DNA of 64,000 nucleotides from an uncultured Alphaproteobacteria bacterium (GTDB lineage Bacteria > Pseudomonadota > Alphaproteobacteria > Rhodobacterales > Rhodobacteraceae): the NCBI GenBank assembly GCA_902611605.1, contig CACMAH010000006.1:25103-89102 (forward strand). Reading direction: 5' to 3'. Shown here one piece after another: positions 47,785 to 57,356 of this stretch (its first letter is position 1; each line of letters begins with the position of its first letter). The notes beneath the pieces were generated by a model. It was given only the letters and a program-made list of their open reading frames with translations, searched no databases and was not told the origin of the DNA. The translations under genes and the position numbers were made by a program.

Positions 47785-48390
47785 ATGCTTTTACATTATG
47801 CCCAAAATAGCAGAGCAGTAAGAGTTGCCTGGCTACTTGAAGAACTCAATATAAAGTATGATATAAAAAAATACGCAATTGGAGACAAAGAACTAAGAGA
47901 AAGTGAGTATAAAAAGATAAATCCCTTAGGTAGGGTTCCAGTTTTAGAAGATAGTGATTTAGTTATTTCTGAGTCTGGGGCTATAATCCAATATATACTT
48001 AGTAAATATGGACAAAATAAATTTGTTCCTGATATTGAAAGCATCGATTTTCCCTATTATTTGCAGTGGTTTCACTACGCTGAAGGAATGATTATGCCTC
48101 AAATGAATACTATAGTTGTTGAAACAATTTTACTTCCACCAGAAAAGCGCAATGAAGTTAACTTAGCAAGAGCAATGAAGCTATTGACAAGAATGTTGGA
48201 TGTAGTAGAAAAAAATATGGAAAATAAAAAATATTTAACCAGCGAATTTACTGCTGCTGATATGATGACAGGACATGCAGTGATAATGTCAAGAGAATTA
48301 GGTGTTGATTTTTCAGAAAAACAAAATCTCTTATTTTATGTAGATCGTTTACTTTCTAGACCTGCTTTACAAAAAGCTTGGAATTTGTAG
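47785..48390 (+). CDS. Glutathione S-transferase family protein
   Basis: A protein of 201 residues. The N-terminal thioredoxin-like domain has the cis-Pro GRVPVLEDSDL and SESGAIIQYI for glutathione binding, and the C-terminal domain is helical (TSEFTAADMMTGH, with the conserved N-cap and Asp). It may conjugate or reduce small substrates. Adjacent genes give no clue to which. The ATG is preceded by GGAG. Confidence 0.85.
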   Translation: MLLHYAQNSRAVRVAWLLEELNIKYDIKKYAIGDKELRESEYKKINPLGRVPVLEDSDLVISESGAIIQYILSKYGQNKFVPDIESIDFPYYLQWFHYAEGMIMPQMNTIVVETILLPPEKRNEVNLARAMKLLTRMLDVVEKNMENKKYLTSEFTAADMMTGHAVIMSRELGVDFSEKQNLLFYVDRLLSRPALQKAWNL

Positions 48391-48431
48391 TTACAAAATT
48401 TTAGAAACAAAATTTGATTAATTTTTTAAAA

Positions 48432-50294
48432 CTAAGCTTTTGCAGTAATCAACTCATTAATTTTTTTACAATAAAAACTTACATCACTCGGTAAATGACC
48501 TTCTAAAAGTCTAGCGTGATCCAGAACTATTTTTGACAAATCATCAAATTCTTTAGGGTTCGACTTTAAAATTTTAGACATATGACCCATTAAAGAATGA
48601 TTAGGATTTACTTCAAGAATTCTAGGCATCCCCTTGAAATCTTTATTTTGTAATTTCATTATTTTTTCCATTTGTACGTCCATTCCATTATCTGAAGCCA
48701 CTAAACAACATGCACTATCAATTAATTTATCGGATATTCTTACATCAGTAACTGTTTCACCTAACGATTTTTTAATACCGTCTGTTAATTCCTTGTATTT
48801 CTTAGTATCATCTTCTTTATTTTTAACATCTTTCTTTTCATCAAAATTTGATAAATCAATAGAACCCTGAGTAATTGAAACGAATTTTTTACCTTCATAA
48901 CTGTCCTGATTAGAAAGCCAAAATGTATCAATTGGATCGGTTAAGAATAAAACATCAATCTTTTTAGATTTAAAAGCCTCAAGATGAGGACTGTTTAGTG
49001 CTTGTTCAATGGTATCAACAGCTATGTAGTAAATACTTTCCTGTTTTTTATGCATAGATTCGATATAATTAGAAAGATAAATTTCATCATCACCTTTACT
49101 TGATTTAAATTTTGATAGATTTAATATATCTAATTTGTGATCGGTATCTTCATAAATACCTTCTTTTAAAACTGCTCCAAACTCATTCCAAAATTTATTA
49201 TATTTCTCATTATCTTTGTCTTTTAATTTTTTTAACTCATTAATAATCTTTTTCTTTAATGCTTTAGATATTCTCCTAAGTGCTGGACTATGTTGCAACA
49301 TTTCTCTACTGACATTTAAATTTAAGTCAGAAGTATCTAATACTCCGTTGATAAATCTCAACCACCTAGGTAAAACATTATCTAAAGTATCTGTTATAAA
49401 AACTCTGTTAGCATAAAGTTTAACTTTAGGAGATCTATCTACATGAAATAAATCAAAAGGTTTCATCTCTGGAATAAATAAAAGACTAGTATAACTTATC
49501 ATTCCTTCAGCCTTATTATGTAAAGTAATTAGCGGTTGGCCAAAACCACCTCCAGATTGTGAAAAAAATTCGTTATATTGATCTTTAGAAATCTCACTCT
49601 TAGGTTTCATCCAAATTGCAGAAGCATCATTTAGAGTATCTTTCTCATCTGATTTTCCATCAAAAAATCTTATTGGAAACTGGATATGATCAGAATATTT
49701 TTTGACAATTTCGACTAACTTGTCTCTTTTTAAGTAATCTTTCTCACTTTTCTTAAGGCTAAGTTTGACAGTCGTACCTACATCATCACGTTTTGAATCT
49801 TTAATTTCAAAACCACTTACCCCATCAGAAGACCATGAAAAAGCAACATCAGAACCTTCTTTTCTAGAAATTACTTCAACACTATCAGATACCATAAAAG
49901 CTGCGTAGAATCCTACGCCAAATTGACCAATTAAGTTAAGTGATTTTGATTTATCATCTGCTTTTGAGGCTTCTAGTTGAGCCAAAAATTCTGTAGTACC
50001 AGACTTGGCTATTGTACCTAATGAGTTAATCAAGTCTTGTTTATCCATACCAATACCATTGTCGATAATACTAAGTGTATTATCTTTGGGAGATACTTCT
50101 ATTTTTATCTCATAATCATGGTTTTGTTCAGAAGAGGTTTCATTTGATAACCTTTGAAATCTTCGCTTATCAATGGCATCAGAACTATTAGAAATTAACT
50201 CTCTTAGGAAAATTTCTTTATCCGAATATAAAGAATTTATTACAATATTTAGCACACGACCTGTATCTGCTTCAAAGGGTTGCTTATTCATCAT
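48432..50294 (-). CDS. htpG: Chaperone HtpG (Hsp90)
   Basis: A protein of 620 residues. The GHKL ATP-binding site includes ELISNSSDAIDKRRF near residue 35, NGIGMDKQDL and GQFGVGFYA; the middle and C-terminal dimer domains follow. A GAGG site before ATGATG allows a start at 50294 or 50291. Bacterial Hsp90 folds client proteins with DnaK. It stands 123 bases downstream of pdxA with a strong hairpin between. Confidence 0.96.
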   Translation of the reverse strand: MMNKQPFEADTGRVLNIVINSLYSDKEIFLRELISNSSDAIDKRRFQRLSNETSSEQNHDYEIKIEVSPKDNTLSIIDNGIGMDKQDLINSLGTIAKSGTTEFLAQLEASKADDKSKSLNLIGQFGVGFYAAFMVSDSVEVISRKEGSDVAFSWSSDGVSGFEIKDSKRDDVGTTVKLSLKKSEKDYLKRDKLVEIVKKYSDHIQFPIRFFDGKSDEKDTLNDASAIWMKPKSEISKDQYNEFFSQSGGGFGQPLITLHNKAEGMISYTSLLFIPEMKPFDLFHVDRSPKVKLYANRVFITDTLDNVLPRWLRFINGVLDTSDLNLNVSREMLQHSPALRRISKALKKKIINELKKLKDKDNEKYNKFWNEFGAVLKEGIYEDTDHKLDILNLSKFKSSKGDDEIYLSNYIESMHKKQESIYYIAVDTIEQALNSPHLEAFKSKKIDVLFLTDPIDTFWLSNQDSYEGKKFVSITQGSIDLSNFDEKKDVKNKEDDTKKYKELTDGIKKSLGETVTDVRISDKLIDSACCLVASDNGMDVQMEKIMKLQNKDFKGMPRILEVNPNHSLMGHMSKILKSNPKEFDDLSKIVLDHARLLEGHLPSDVSFYCKKINELITAKA

Positions 50295-50376
50295 GAAACC
50301 TCATAAATTAAAATAATTTCTATATAAATGATAAACGAATAGAAAAATATCAAGGTAAAAATTAAAATTTTTATTT

Positions 50377-50410
50377 ATCAAATTTAGTTTAAAGTTAAAC
50401 TAAATTTGAT
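50377..50410 (-). terminator. Long AT-rich inverted repeat after pdxA
   Basis: ATCAAATTTAGTTTAA and its complement pair over 16 bp around a 2-base centre, 8 bases after the pdxA stop codon. On the minus strand the stem is followed by a T-rich stretch, so it probably ends the pdxA transcript. Arms this long and perfect are unusual for a terminator in this window. Confidence 0.5.
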
Positions 50411-50417
50411 ACCACAT

Positions 50418-51395
50418 TTAATTTATCATTTTTTCAGCATAACTTATTGCTTTAAACAAACTATTAGGATTTGCAATACCTTTTCCAGCAATGTCAAAAG
50501 CTGTTCCGTGATCGGGACTTGTCCTTACAAACGGAAGTCCTATCGTTATATTAACACCATTTCCAACACCAAAATATTTAAAAGGAATTAAACCCTGATC
50601 ATGATACAGTGAAACAACGATATCAAATTTTTTTTCTCTTGCCATTGAAAATATAATATCTGGAGATATGGGACCACTAACATTTAAACCTGAATTTATA
50701 GCCTCATGAATTGCTGGCTTAATAAAAATTTGCTCTTCATCACCCATTGTACCATTTTCACCTGCATGTGGATTTAATCCAGCAACACCAATTCTTGGAC
50801 TTTTTATACCAAAATTATAACAAGCCTTATTTGCTGCAAATATGGTTTTTAATACCAACTTTTCATCAAGAGATAATACCGCTTTAAGTAATGGCACATG
50901 GATAGTACATAGAATAACTTTTAATTCATCATTTACCATAAGCATAAAAACATCATTAGATTTTGATTTTTTCGATAATATCTCAGTATGACCAATTAAT
51001 TCTACAGAAGCTAACTTCAATGATTCTTTATTAATTGGACAAGTTACAATAGCTTTTATTAGCCCTCTATTAGCAAATTCAATTGCATTTAAAATAGACT
51101 CATAGGCCAATTTTCCACAATTTGGATTTATTTTCCCTACTTCAAAATTAAAATCAAATTTTTTTGGTTCAAAATTTAGTATAAATTCTTTGCTAGTATC
51201 AACTGAACTAATGGTTGAAAAATTTTTTATGGGTATTCTAACATTATATTTGCGAAATTCGTAGTCCAAAACTTTAGATGAGCCAAAAATTATAAACTTA
51301 CTAAAATCAAAACTTTTATTTTTAAAAAGCTTTACAATTAATTCTGGCCCAACCCCTGCAGGGTCACCCATTGTTATACCGATTAGTGGTTTCAT
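50418..51395 (-). CDS. pdxA: 4-hydroxythreonine-4-phosphate dehydrogenase
   Basis: A protein of 325 residues of the PdxA family. Recognisable segments are GITMGDPAGVGPEL at the N-terminus, CPINKESL, the metal-binding GHTEIL and LNPHAGENG, and the final SPDHGTAFDIAGKG. It makes the amino-phosphate precursor used by PdxJ in vitamin B6 synthesis. A start ATG at 51395 has no obvious ribosome-binding site. Not linked here to ksgA or surA, its common partners. Confidence 0.94.
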   Translation of the reverse strand: MKPLIGITMGDPAGVGPELIVKLFKNKSFDFSKFIIFGSSKVLDYEFRKYNVRIPIKNFSTISSVDTSKEFILNFEPKKFDFNFEVGKINPNCGKLAYESILNAIEFANRGLIKAIVTCPINKESLKLASVELIGHTEILSKKSKSNDVFMLMVNDELKVILCTIHVPLLKAVLSLDEKLVLKTIFAANKACYNFGIKSPRIGVAGLNPHAGENGTMGDEEQIFIKPAIHEAINSGLNVSGPISPDIIFSMAREKKFDIVVSLYHDQGLIPFKYFGVGNGVNITIGLPFVRTSPDHGTAFDIAGKGIANPNSLFKAISYAEKMIN

Positions 51396-51470
51396 TACTA
51401 TAACTTAATACAAATGATTTTTTTTTTATTATATATGTTTTTAAAAAAAATCTATATTGAATTATAAATT

Positions 51471-52679
51471 ATGATAATTAAAAATTTAAAAAAAAATATA
51501 ATCAAATATATTTCCACTGCATCTGTAATTTGCCTTATATTTTCTAAACCTGTAATGTCACTCAATTATGAAAATTATGAAGAATGGCTAAATCAATTTT
51601 TTTTAAACCATTTTCAGGAAAATTATAGTCCTAATTTTATTAAAGAAATAATCAAAGAAAGTAAACTTAATAAAAAAGAATTCTATAAAATTGATTCAAT
51701 AATTAATAAAATTTATGATAAAGATTTCAAAAATCCAGAATTGTATTTTAATAAGAAAAGCATCTTAAATAGATTAAGAAAAGCAATTAAATTAAGTAAA
51801 ACTTATAAATCTCAGCTGTCAAAAATAGAAAGAAAATTTGGAGTTCCCCAAAGTATCATTTTATCGATTTGGGGAATAGAAAGTGACTTTGGTACTGTAA
51901 AACTAGAATTTTCTGCCTTAAAGGCTATTGTTTTCCATATTTACAATGGCAAAAGAAAAAAATTTTATAAAAATGAACTTAATCATATATTAAAAATTAT
52001 AAAACAAGACAAAATCAATTTAAAAAAAATATTAGGTTCTTCCTATGGAGCTATGGGACAACCTCAATTTATGCCTTCAAATTATATTAAATACGGCTAT
52101 GATTTTAATAATGACGAAAAAGTTGATTTATGGAATAGTGAAAGTGACACACTTGCTTCAATAGCAAATTTTCTAAATTCTAATGGTTGGGAAAAAAATT
52201 TAACTTGGGGTGCTGAAGTAACTAAAAATCCTAATCTCCCATGTTATACAGAAGGACCAAATAATAAAAAAACTATTAAAGAATGGAATTTAAATGGAAT
52301 TAATCTTGTTGATGGAAAATCAATTTTAAATTTCCAAAATTCTGTAAAAACCTCCCTTTTCTTACCAAAAGGAGAATATGGTCCTAAATTTTTAGTAACT
52401 AACAATTTTTATATTCTAAAGAAGTATAATTTTTCAGATTTTTACGCGCTATACGTATCTATTTTTGCTGATCTGATTGAAGGTAAAAAATTTTTTCAAA
52501 GAGCCTGGACAAGTACTATTAAATTAAATCAAAACAAAGTTTTAAAAATACAAAGTTTACTGGTGCAAAATGGTTATGATGTTGGAGGATTAGATGGTTT
52601 AATTGGTATTAAAACAAGGCAGTCTCTTGGTAAATATCAGGAAAAAATGAAACAAAAAATTACATGTTACCCTAATTGA
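51471..52679 (+). CDS. Lytic murein transglycosylase, MltB family
   Basis: A protein of 402 residues. The N-terminus has a hydrophobic signal (AAs 12-30) without a clear lipobox. The catalytic Glu137 lies in IWGIESDFG and the core continues with GSSYGAMGQPQFMPS. A C-terminal peptidoglycan-binding domain (LLVQNGYDVGGLDGLIGIKTRQSL) anchors it to the wall. It cleaves glycan strands with formation of anhydro-muropeptides. Divergent from pdxA. Confidence 0.9.
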   Translation: MIIKNLKKNIIKYISTASVICLIFSKPVMSLNYENYEEWLNQFFLNHFQENYSPNFIKEIIKESKLNKKEFYKIDSIINKIYDKDFKNPELYFNKKSILNRLRKAIKLSKTYKSQLSKIERKFGVPQSIILSIWGIESDFGTVKLEFSALKAIVFHIYNGKRKKFYKNELNHILKIIKQDKINLKKILGSSYGAMGQPQFMPSNYIKYGYDFNNDEKVDLWNSESDTLASIANFLNSNGWEKNLTWGAEVTKNPNLPCYTEGPNNKKTIKEWNLNGINLVDGKSILNFQNSVKTSLFLPKGEYGPKFLVTNNFYILKKYNFSDFYALYVSIFADLIEGKKFFQRAWTSTIKLNQNKVLKIQSLLVQNGYDVGGLDGLIGIKTRQSLGKYQEKMKQKITCYPN

Positions 52680-52700
52680 GATATTAAATTTTAACATATT

Positions 52701-53105
52701 CTATTTTTTATTTTCTAAATCTTCTAGTGACTTATAGATACTTAGCTCTCTCCAATATTTTTCAGTCAAATCATTAGCATCGCCAATACGTAGTGCTAAT
52801 CCTCTAATAATTGCAACTAGAATTGGATCAGCCTCCCCTAATTTTTTTTGGACTATCTCCCAATCAATCTCATATATAATGCAACTTGTTTTAGCTTTAG
52901 CAGTAACTGTTCTAGGTGAACCAATTACTCTCCCCACTTCTCCAAACATTTCACCATCGGCTAGAGTTCCTATCTCCAAACCATGTGTAGACAAAATACT
53001 TACTTTACCACTATGTATGAGATAAACACTTTCTGCCTTATCACCAATATTGTAAATTGTTTCTTCTGCATTAAAATGTCTTTTTATTTGAGGTATTTGA
53101 GGCAT
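52701..53105 (-). CDS. Cyclic-nucleotide-binding-domain protein
   Basis: A protein of 134 residues with one cNMP-binding beta-roll (about 5-120). The phosphate-binding segment is LADGEMFGEVGRVIGSPRTVTAK; the RTVTAKA segment contains the Arg that often binds the phosphate, although the FGE is followed by VGR rather than the usual IAL. There is no DNA-binding domain or membrane helix. It is a stand-alone sensor or regulatory subunit of unknown partner. GGAAG precedes the ATG. Confidence 0.8.
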   Translation of the reverse strand: MPQIPQIKRHFNAEETIYNIGDKAESVYLIHSGKVSILSTHGLEIGTLADGEMFGEVGRVIGSPRTVTAKAKTSCIIYEIDWEIVQKKLGEADPILVAIIRGLALRIGDANDLTEKYWRELSIYKSLEDLENKK

Positions 53106-53222
53106 TTTTAAAACTTCCTAAAATTATCAATTAGATTTTGCATTAGAACAAAAAAAAATATAAAAATGAATAATACACTAAAATCTTATAAACTAAAATA
53201 TTATCAAAAAATAGGTAAAATT

Positions 53223-53690
53223 ATGATTTTATTAAGTCCAGATTTTAAAGATGGCGATTTTTTAGATGAAAAATTTTCACTCAGTAAAGATTATGGTTTT
53301 GGATGCTCAGGAAAAAACATTAGACCCCACTTAAAATGGGATAATATTTCTGAAAAGGTTGTTGAATTAGCTATAACAATTTTTGATCCTGATGCACCTA
53401 CTGGATGTGGATTTTGGCATTGGATAATGGTAGGAGTTAGCAAAAAATATTTCGAAACAAATGATGACTGTTTATCAAACTCTATACAAGTACAAAATGA
53501 TTTTGGATCATATAGTTATGGTGGTCCTTGTCCTCCTGAAAATGATCATCCCCATCGGTATTATTTTACAATTCATGGATTAAATTCAAAAATAGACGCA
53601 CATAAAGATACCCCTGCTGCTCAAATTGGATTTCAATTACATTTTAAAGCTATCGAAAGAGCATCTCTATTAGGTCTTTTCAAAAGATAA
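53223..53690 (+). CDS. YbhB/YbcL (PEBP) family protein
   Basis: A protein of 155 residues from the ATG at 53223, chosen because homologues begin with LLSPDFKDGDFLD-like sequence and AGG lies 9 bases upstream; the frame is open to 53166. The phosphatidylethanolamine-binding fold has the DPDAPTGCGFWHWIM ligand-site block and YGGPCPPENDHPHRY. Function of bacterial members is poorly known. It has no signal peptide, unlike some relatives. Confidence 0.87.
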   Translation: MILLSPDFKDGDFLDEKFSLSKDYGFGCSGKNIRPHLKWDNISEKVVELAITIFDPDAPTGCGFWHWIMVGVSKKYFETNDDCLSNSIQVQNDFGSYSYGGPCPPENDHPHRYYFTIHGLNSKIDAHKDTPAAQIGFQLHFKAIERASLLGLFKR

Positions 53691-53729
53691 TCATTATTGA
53701 TAACCATTCCCCATACTGGAAATAGCTAA

Positions 53730-54623
53730 TTGGAAAATTTAACTATTTATAAAAATTCAGTTCAAGCACATGAGATTGATAATTTAGGTCATATGAATGT
53801 TCAATACTATGTGAAACATTGTATAGATTCATACAAATTAAACTTTAGAATTAATGATTTAATATCTAATTATGAAAATTTAGAAAATAATTTAATTTTA
53901 GAAAAAATAAACATAAGATATTTAAACGAACAAAGACTAGGAACACCATTTTTAATAAATTTTTATGTATCAAAGATTGAAAGTGACAAAATAATTGTTT
54001 TTCAAGAAATGGAGAATCTTGAAACAACCAAAATAAGTGCTACTTTCATCTTAGTTTTTAAAATTAAAATACAAAAACAATTTATAAAAAATAAATTTGA
54101 AAATTTTTTAATTGAGCACCCCTATAAACTAAAAAAAGTCCCTTTTTACGGTGAAATTAAGGGGCTTCTAAATATTAGAGACTTAAAATTAGATTATTTT
54201 GAACTCCAAAATTATCCAAAAATTTTTGATACATTCTGTGGTTTGGCCAATGCTAAAAATAGTATTATTTCAATGTACTTAGATGCCTCAGATTATATGG
54301 GAATAGTTTCTGCTGCTGTTCCAAATTTATTATTAAAGAGTAATCATTCAGTTTTTGAAACCAACATAGGTGGTGCCGCAGTTGAATATGAATTTTTTTT
54401 TAATAAATTTGTTGAACAAAATACAAGTATAAAACTGTTCAGTGGCTTAAGAAATATTAAAAATAAAACATACACATGGTCTCATTGGTTACTAGATATA
54501 GATAATAAGGAAATATTAGCAATAGCTAATTCAGTAATTGTAGCAATGGATTTAAATAATAGAAAATCAGTTCAAATACCTTATAAAATGAAAAATTCTC
54601 TAGAAAACTTTGTTTTAAAGTAA
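53730..54623 (+). CDS. Double hot-dog thioesterase-like protein
   Basis: A protein of 297 residues. The first hot-dog domain begins QAHEIDNLGHMNVQYYVKH, a 4HBT-type active-site pattern with the D-x2-GHMN segment, and a second domain covers about 150-290, with NIGGAAVEYEFFF. Two hot-dog units suggest acyl-CoA hydrolase or dehydratase activity with self-dimerised geometry. The start is TTG with GGA some 11 bases upstream. No acyl-CoA genes are adjacent, so the substrate is unknown. Confidence 0.68.
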   Translation: MENLTIYKNSVQAHEIDNLGHMNVQYYVKHCIDSYKLNFRINDLISNYENLENNLILEKINIRYLNEQRLGTPFLINFYVSKIESDKIIVFQEMENLETTKISATFILVFKIKIQKQFIKNKFENFLIEHPYKLKKVPFYGEIKGLLNIRDLKLDYFELQNYPKIFDTFCGLANAKNSIISMYLDASDYMGIVSAAVPNLLLKSNHSVFETNIGGAAVEYEFFFNKFVEQNTSIKLFSGLRNIKNKTYTWSHWLLDIDNKEILAIANSVIVAMDLNNRKSVQIPYKMKNSLENFVLK

Positions 54624-54626
54624 AAA

Positions 54627-55085
54627 CTATATCTTTAAGTTTAGTTTTGGTTTCCAAAAAGGTCTGAAGAGTTCTATTTTTGGACACCTATTCATAACAA
54701 CTTTCATACCAGCATCTTCGGCAATTTTTGCAGCTTCTGGATGTTTTACACCTATTTGTCCCCAAAGAACCTTTGCTCCTATCTCAACAGCTTCTTTAGC
54801 CACAGTTGGGAAATCTTCTGCTTTTCTGAAAACTTGAACCATATCAACATTCTTATTAATTGAAATTAAACTTGGAAAAACCTTTAAGCCCCTAATCTTT
54901 AACCCAGCAAGTGAAGGGTTGACTGGCAGCATTTCATAACCTGTTTCGTGCAAAACTCTCAATACACCATAGGAAAATTTTGTTTTATCATTACTTGCTC
55001 CTACCATAGCAATTGTTTTAACAGTTTTCAAAATATCAGAAATATAGTGCTCTTCATATGGTTCATCATGATCAATTTTCAACAT
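54627..55085 (-). CDS. CoA-binding domain protein (YccU-like)
   Basis: A protein of 152 residues. A CoA-binding Rossmann domain like the one in succinyl-CoA synthetase and YccU is seen in IAMVGASNDKTKFSYGV and the KVLWGQIGVKHPEA core with a final MNRCPKIE. Proteins of this type are widespread; the precise role is unknown. GAGG lies 7 bases before the ATG. Downstream of, and on the same strand as, the selenium-binding protein gene (43-base gap). Confidence 0.88.
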   Translation of the reverse strand: MLKIDHDEPYEEHYISDILKTVKTIAMVGASNDKTKFSYGVLRVLHETGYEMLPVNPSLAGLKIRGLKVFPSLISINKNVDMVQVFRKAEDFPTVAKEAVEIGAKVLWGQIGVKHPEAAKIAEDAGMKVVMNRCPKIELFRPFWKPKLNLKI

Positions 55086-55128
55086 TTTATAACCTCAACA
55101 TTAGCTCCAAAATATAAATTAATTTACG

Positions 55129-56484
55129 TTATAGCCAAATATCACTAGTACAATCTCCTCCAGGATAGCGTGTTTCATGACATCTGGCTGGACCGTTTGG
55201 TTCTTTACCAAAATCTACTATAAATTTATCATCTATTTCCATACCACCATTTTCGGTATCACAATTAATTTTTAATAAAACTCCACCATTTTGACGTATT
55301 TCTGGATAAAATTGGTTATCCCAAGTAGAAAAAAGAGAAGTGGTTATATACAATCTTTTTCCATCTAATGATAATTGTATCATTTGAGGGCCACCAGTTA
55401 TTTTGTGACCATTCACATTAGGAGCTTTACCTAACAGTCCTCCAAGCCAAACCTGACCAGTTAATTTAGGGTTATGGGGATCAGTGATGTCATATTGTCT
55501 TACATCGCCATGAAGCCAATTACAAAAATATAGATACTTATCATCCATAGAAAGCAAAATAACAGAAATTACTCCAGGTATTGGAATAGGCCATTCAGGA
55601 TGAGGTTGATTATCTACATCAATGATTTTTTCCCACTCCCATTTCCCTAATTCATTTTTCCACCAGTGAATTATATTAGCAGAAAGTGCTGCTCCCACAA
55701 AACCATGAGAACTTTCAGGGTTATGATGGAAACGAACTTCTAAAGGTATCAATCCATCCTCTCCAAGGTAAAAAGTTTCAACTGGTTCTCTTTTTTCAAA
55801 ATCCCACAAATGAATTTCTCTACCATATTTCAAATGTCCGACTTCTTCTAAATCAAAACCTGGCATAAATGTATTAGGAGCTGCCCACTCTGAACTTACC
55901 ATGATATTATGTCTTGGTTGATACCAAAAATCATAACCAAACTTAATTTTACCCATTGATTTTTCCCATCTACCTACAATTTCAAAATTTTCATCTAATT
56001 GTAGATACCCACCAGGTGCATTTCCTTTAGAGTCGCCCAACATTGAAATAATGATTTGTGATCCTAAGCAATGAACTGTATGGGGAGCTGATAGATTGGT
56101 AATTTTTTTTATTTGTTCTCCACTAATAACTTTATGTATTTTTGGTTTTCTTTCTTCCTTACAGTCTACAATATGTAAATTAGAAGTCCTTACTCCTGGA
56201 ACAATTAAATATCGCCTCTCAAGATTAGTATTTCCGTGACATGAAGAGCAGGCATTCCATCCCATGTGATGTAATTCATCACCAATTCCTGGCATTTCTA
56301 ATCTGTGTATAACCTTACCATAATCAACACTATCAGGATCACAATCAATAGTTGCTAAATAATCAGGTTTTTGAATTCCAGTTCCAGTATAAATTGCGAT
56401 AGTATATAAAATTTTTTCTTTTGGAGCATTCATTGCTTCCATGGGAGATGAAAAGCCAGGCCCACAGCAGATTTTTTTTTCCAT
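55129..56484 (-). CDS. mtoX: Selenium-binding protein 1 family (methanethiol oxidase)
   Basis: A protein of 451 residues from the ATG at 56484, chosen because GGAGTG lies 6 bases upstream; an in-frame ATG at 56496 has none. Family marks are the N-terminal CCGPGFSSPMEAMN, the cysteine/histidine-rich HHMGWNACSSCHG (about 75-87) and SSHGFVGAA with repeated blade segments. SBP56 proteins oxidise methanethiol to formaldehyde, sulfide and peroxide in methylotrophs. Methanethiol oxidase identity is inferred from family. It is divergent from an IclR regulator. Confidence 0.82.
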   Translation of the reverse strand: MEKKICCGPGFSSPMEAMNAPKEKILYTIAIYTGTGIQKPDYLATIDCDPDSVDYGKVIHRLEMPGIGDELHHMGWNACSSCHGNTNLERRYLIVPGVRTSNLHIVDCKEERKPKIHKVISGEQIKKITNLSAPHTVHCLGSQIIISMLGDSKGNAPGGYLQLDENFEIVGRWEKSMGKIKFGYDFWYQPRHNIMVSSEWAAPNTFMPGFDLEEVGHLKYGREIHLWDFEKREPVETFYLGEDGLIPLEVRFHHNPESSHGFVGAALSANIIHWWKNELGKWEWEKIIDVDNQPHPEWPIPIPGVISVILLSMDDKYLYFCNWLHGDVRQYDITDPHNPKLTGQVWLGGLLGKAPNVNGHKITGGPQMIQLSLDGKRLYITTSLFSTWDNQFYPEIRQNGGVLLKINCDTENGGMEIDDKFIVDFGKEPNGPARCHETRYPGGDCTSDIWL

Positions 56485-56530
56485 ATTACACTCCATTCAA
56501 AAATAAAAATATATTGAAAATCAATATTAA

Positions 56531-56568
56531 TTATCATAATGTAAAAATACATTATTACAATATGATAA
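56531..56568. promoter_or_regulatory. Nested palindromic operator between mtoX-like and IclR genes
   Basis: An exact 8-bp inverted repeat with a 4-base spacer (ATAATGTA...TACATTAT, 56536-56555) sits inside a second dyad TTATCAT (56531-56537) and ATGATAA (56562-56568). It lies in the short gap between the divergent genes. IclR proteins bind pairs of palindromes, so it is a good candidate site for both genes. Confidence 0.55.
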
Positions 56569-56579
56569 TTTTATTCAGT

Positions 56580-57356
56580 ATGTATTTAAATAAATTATTG
56601 AATGTACTAGAAGTTGTAGTTAAATCTGGAACTGGATTAACGGTAACTAATATTAGTGAAATCACTAACATACCAAGACCTAGCTGTTATAAACTAATAA
56701 ATGATTTACAAAAAAATGATTTACTAAGAAAAAAAAGTGAAAATAAATATGTTTTAGGTGAAAGATTTAAACAGATAGCTAGATTAGATTTTCAAGATGT
56801 GGATGTAAAATATATTTCAAAACCCTTACTTCAAAAATCAGTCAATAATTTTGAAGTTACATTTTTTCTTTCTAGATTAAGAGACCAAGGTGTTGAAATT
56901 ATTTATGTAGAAACACCATCAAAAAACCAAATATCTTATTTGCACCCAGGGCATGGATTTAGACCTTTACATGCTTGTTCTTGTGGAAAGGCTATTGCAG
57001 CATTTGCAAGTGAAGATTTTCAACTGAATGTTATCCATAGCAGACTAAAATCATATACCAGAAATACAAGAATAAATCCTTCACTATTAAAATCAGAATT
57101 CAAAAAAATAAGAGCTAAAGGATATGCTGAATGTATTGAAGAAATTGATATTGGTATTTGTTCTGTGGCGGCCCCCGTTATTATGAAAGATGCGAGTACA
57201 TTTCTAAGTTTAGGAGCAACTGGTCCCTTGAGAATTTTTTCAAATAAATTTCGCGAAAAAATAGGTGCATACCTTATAGAAATATCTAATGAGCTAGGCT
57301 TAATGCTAGAAAATAAGAATATATGGACAAAAAACTTAAATTCATTAGCAAGCTAA
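56580..57356 (+). CDS. IclR-family transcriptional regulator
   Basis: A protein of 258 residues from the ATG at 56580 (56562 is also in frame). A winged helix lies at about 1-70 (VTNISEITNIPRPSCYKLINDLQ), followed by the IclR effector domain with HPGHGFRPLHACSCGKAIAA and the EIDIGICSVAAPV segment. Size is normal (about 255). Divergent from the mtoX-like gene with a palindrome between, so control of that gene is likely; the ligand is unknown. Its last 34 bases overlap the next gene. Confidence 0.87.
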   Translation: MYLNKLLNVLEVVVKSGTGLTVTNISEITNIPRPSCYKLINDLQKNDLLRKKSENKYVLGERFKQIARLDFQDVDVKYISKPLLQKSVNNFEVTFFLSRLRDQGVEIIYVETPSKNQISYLHPGHGFRPLHACSCGKAIAAFASEDFQLNVIHSRLKSYTRNTRINPSLLKSEFKKIRAKGYAECIEEIDIGICSVAAPVIMKDASTFLSLGATGPLRIFSNKFREKIGAYLIEISNELGLMLENKNIWTKNLNSLAS

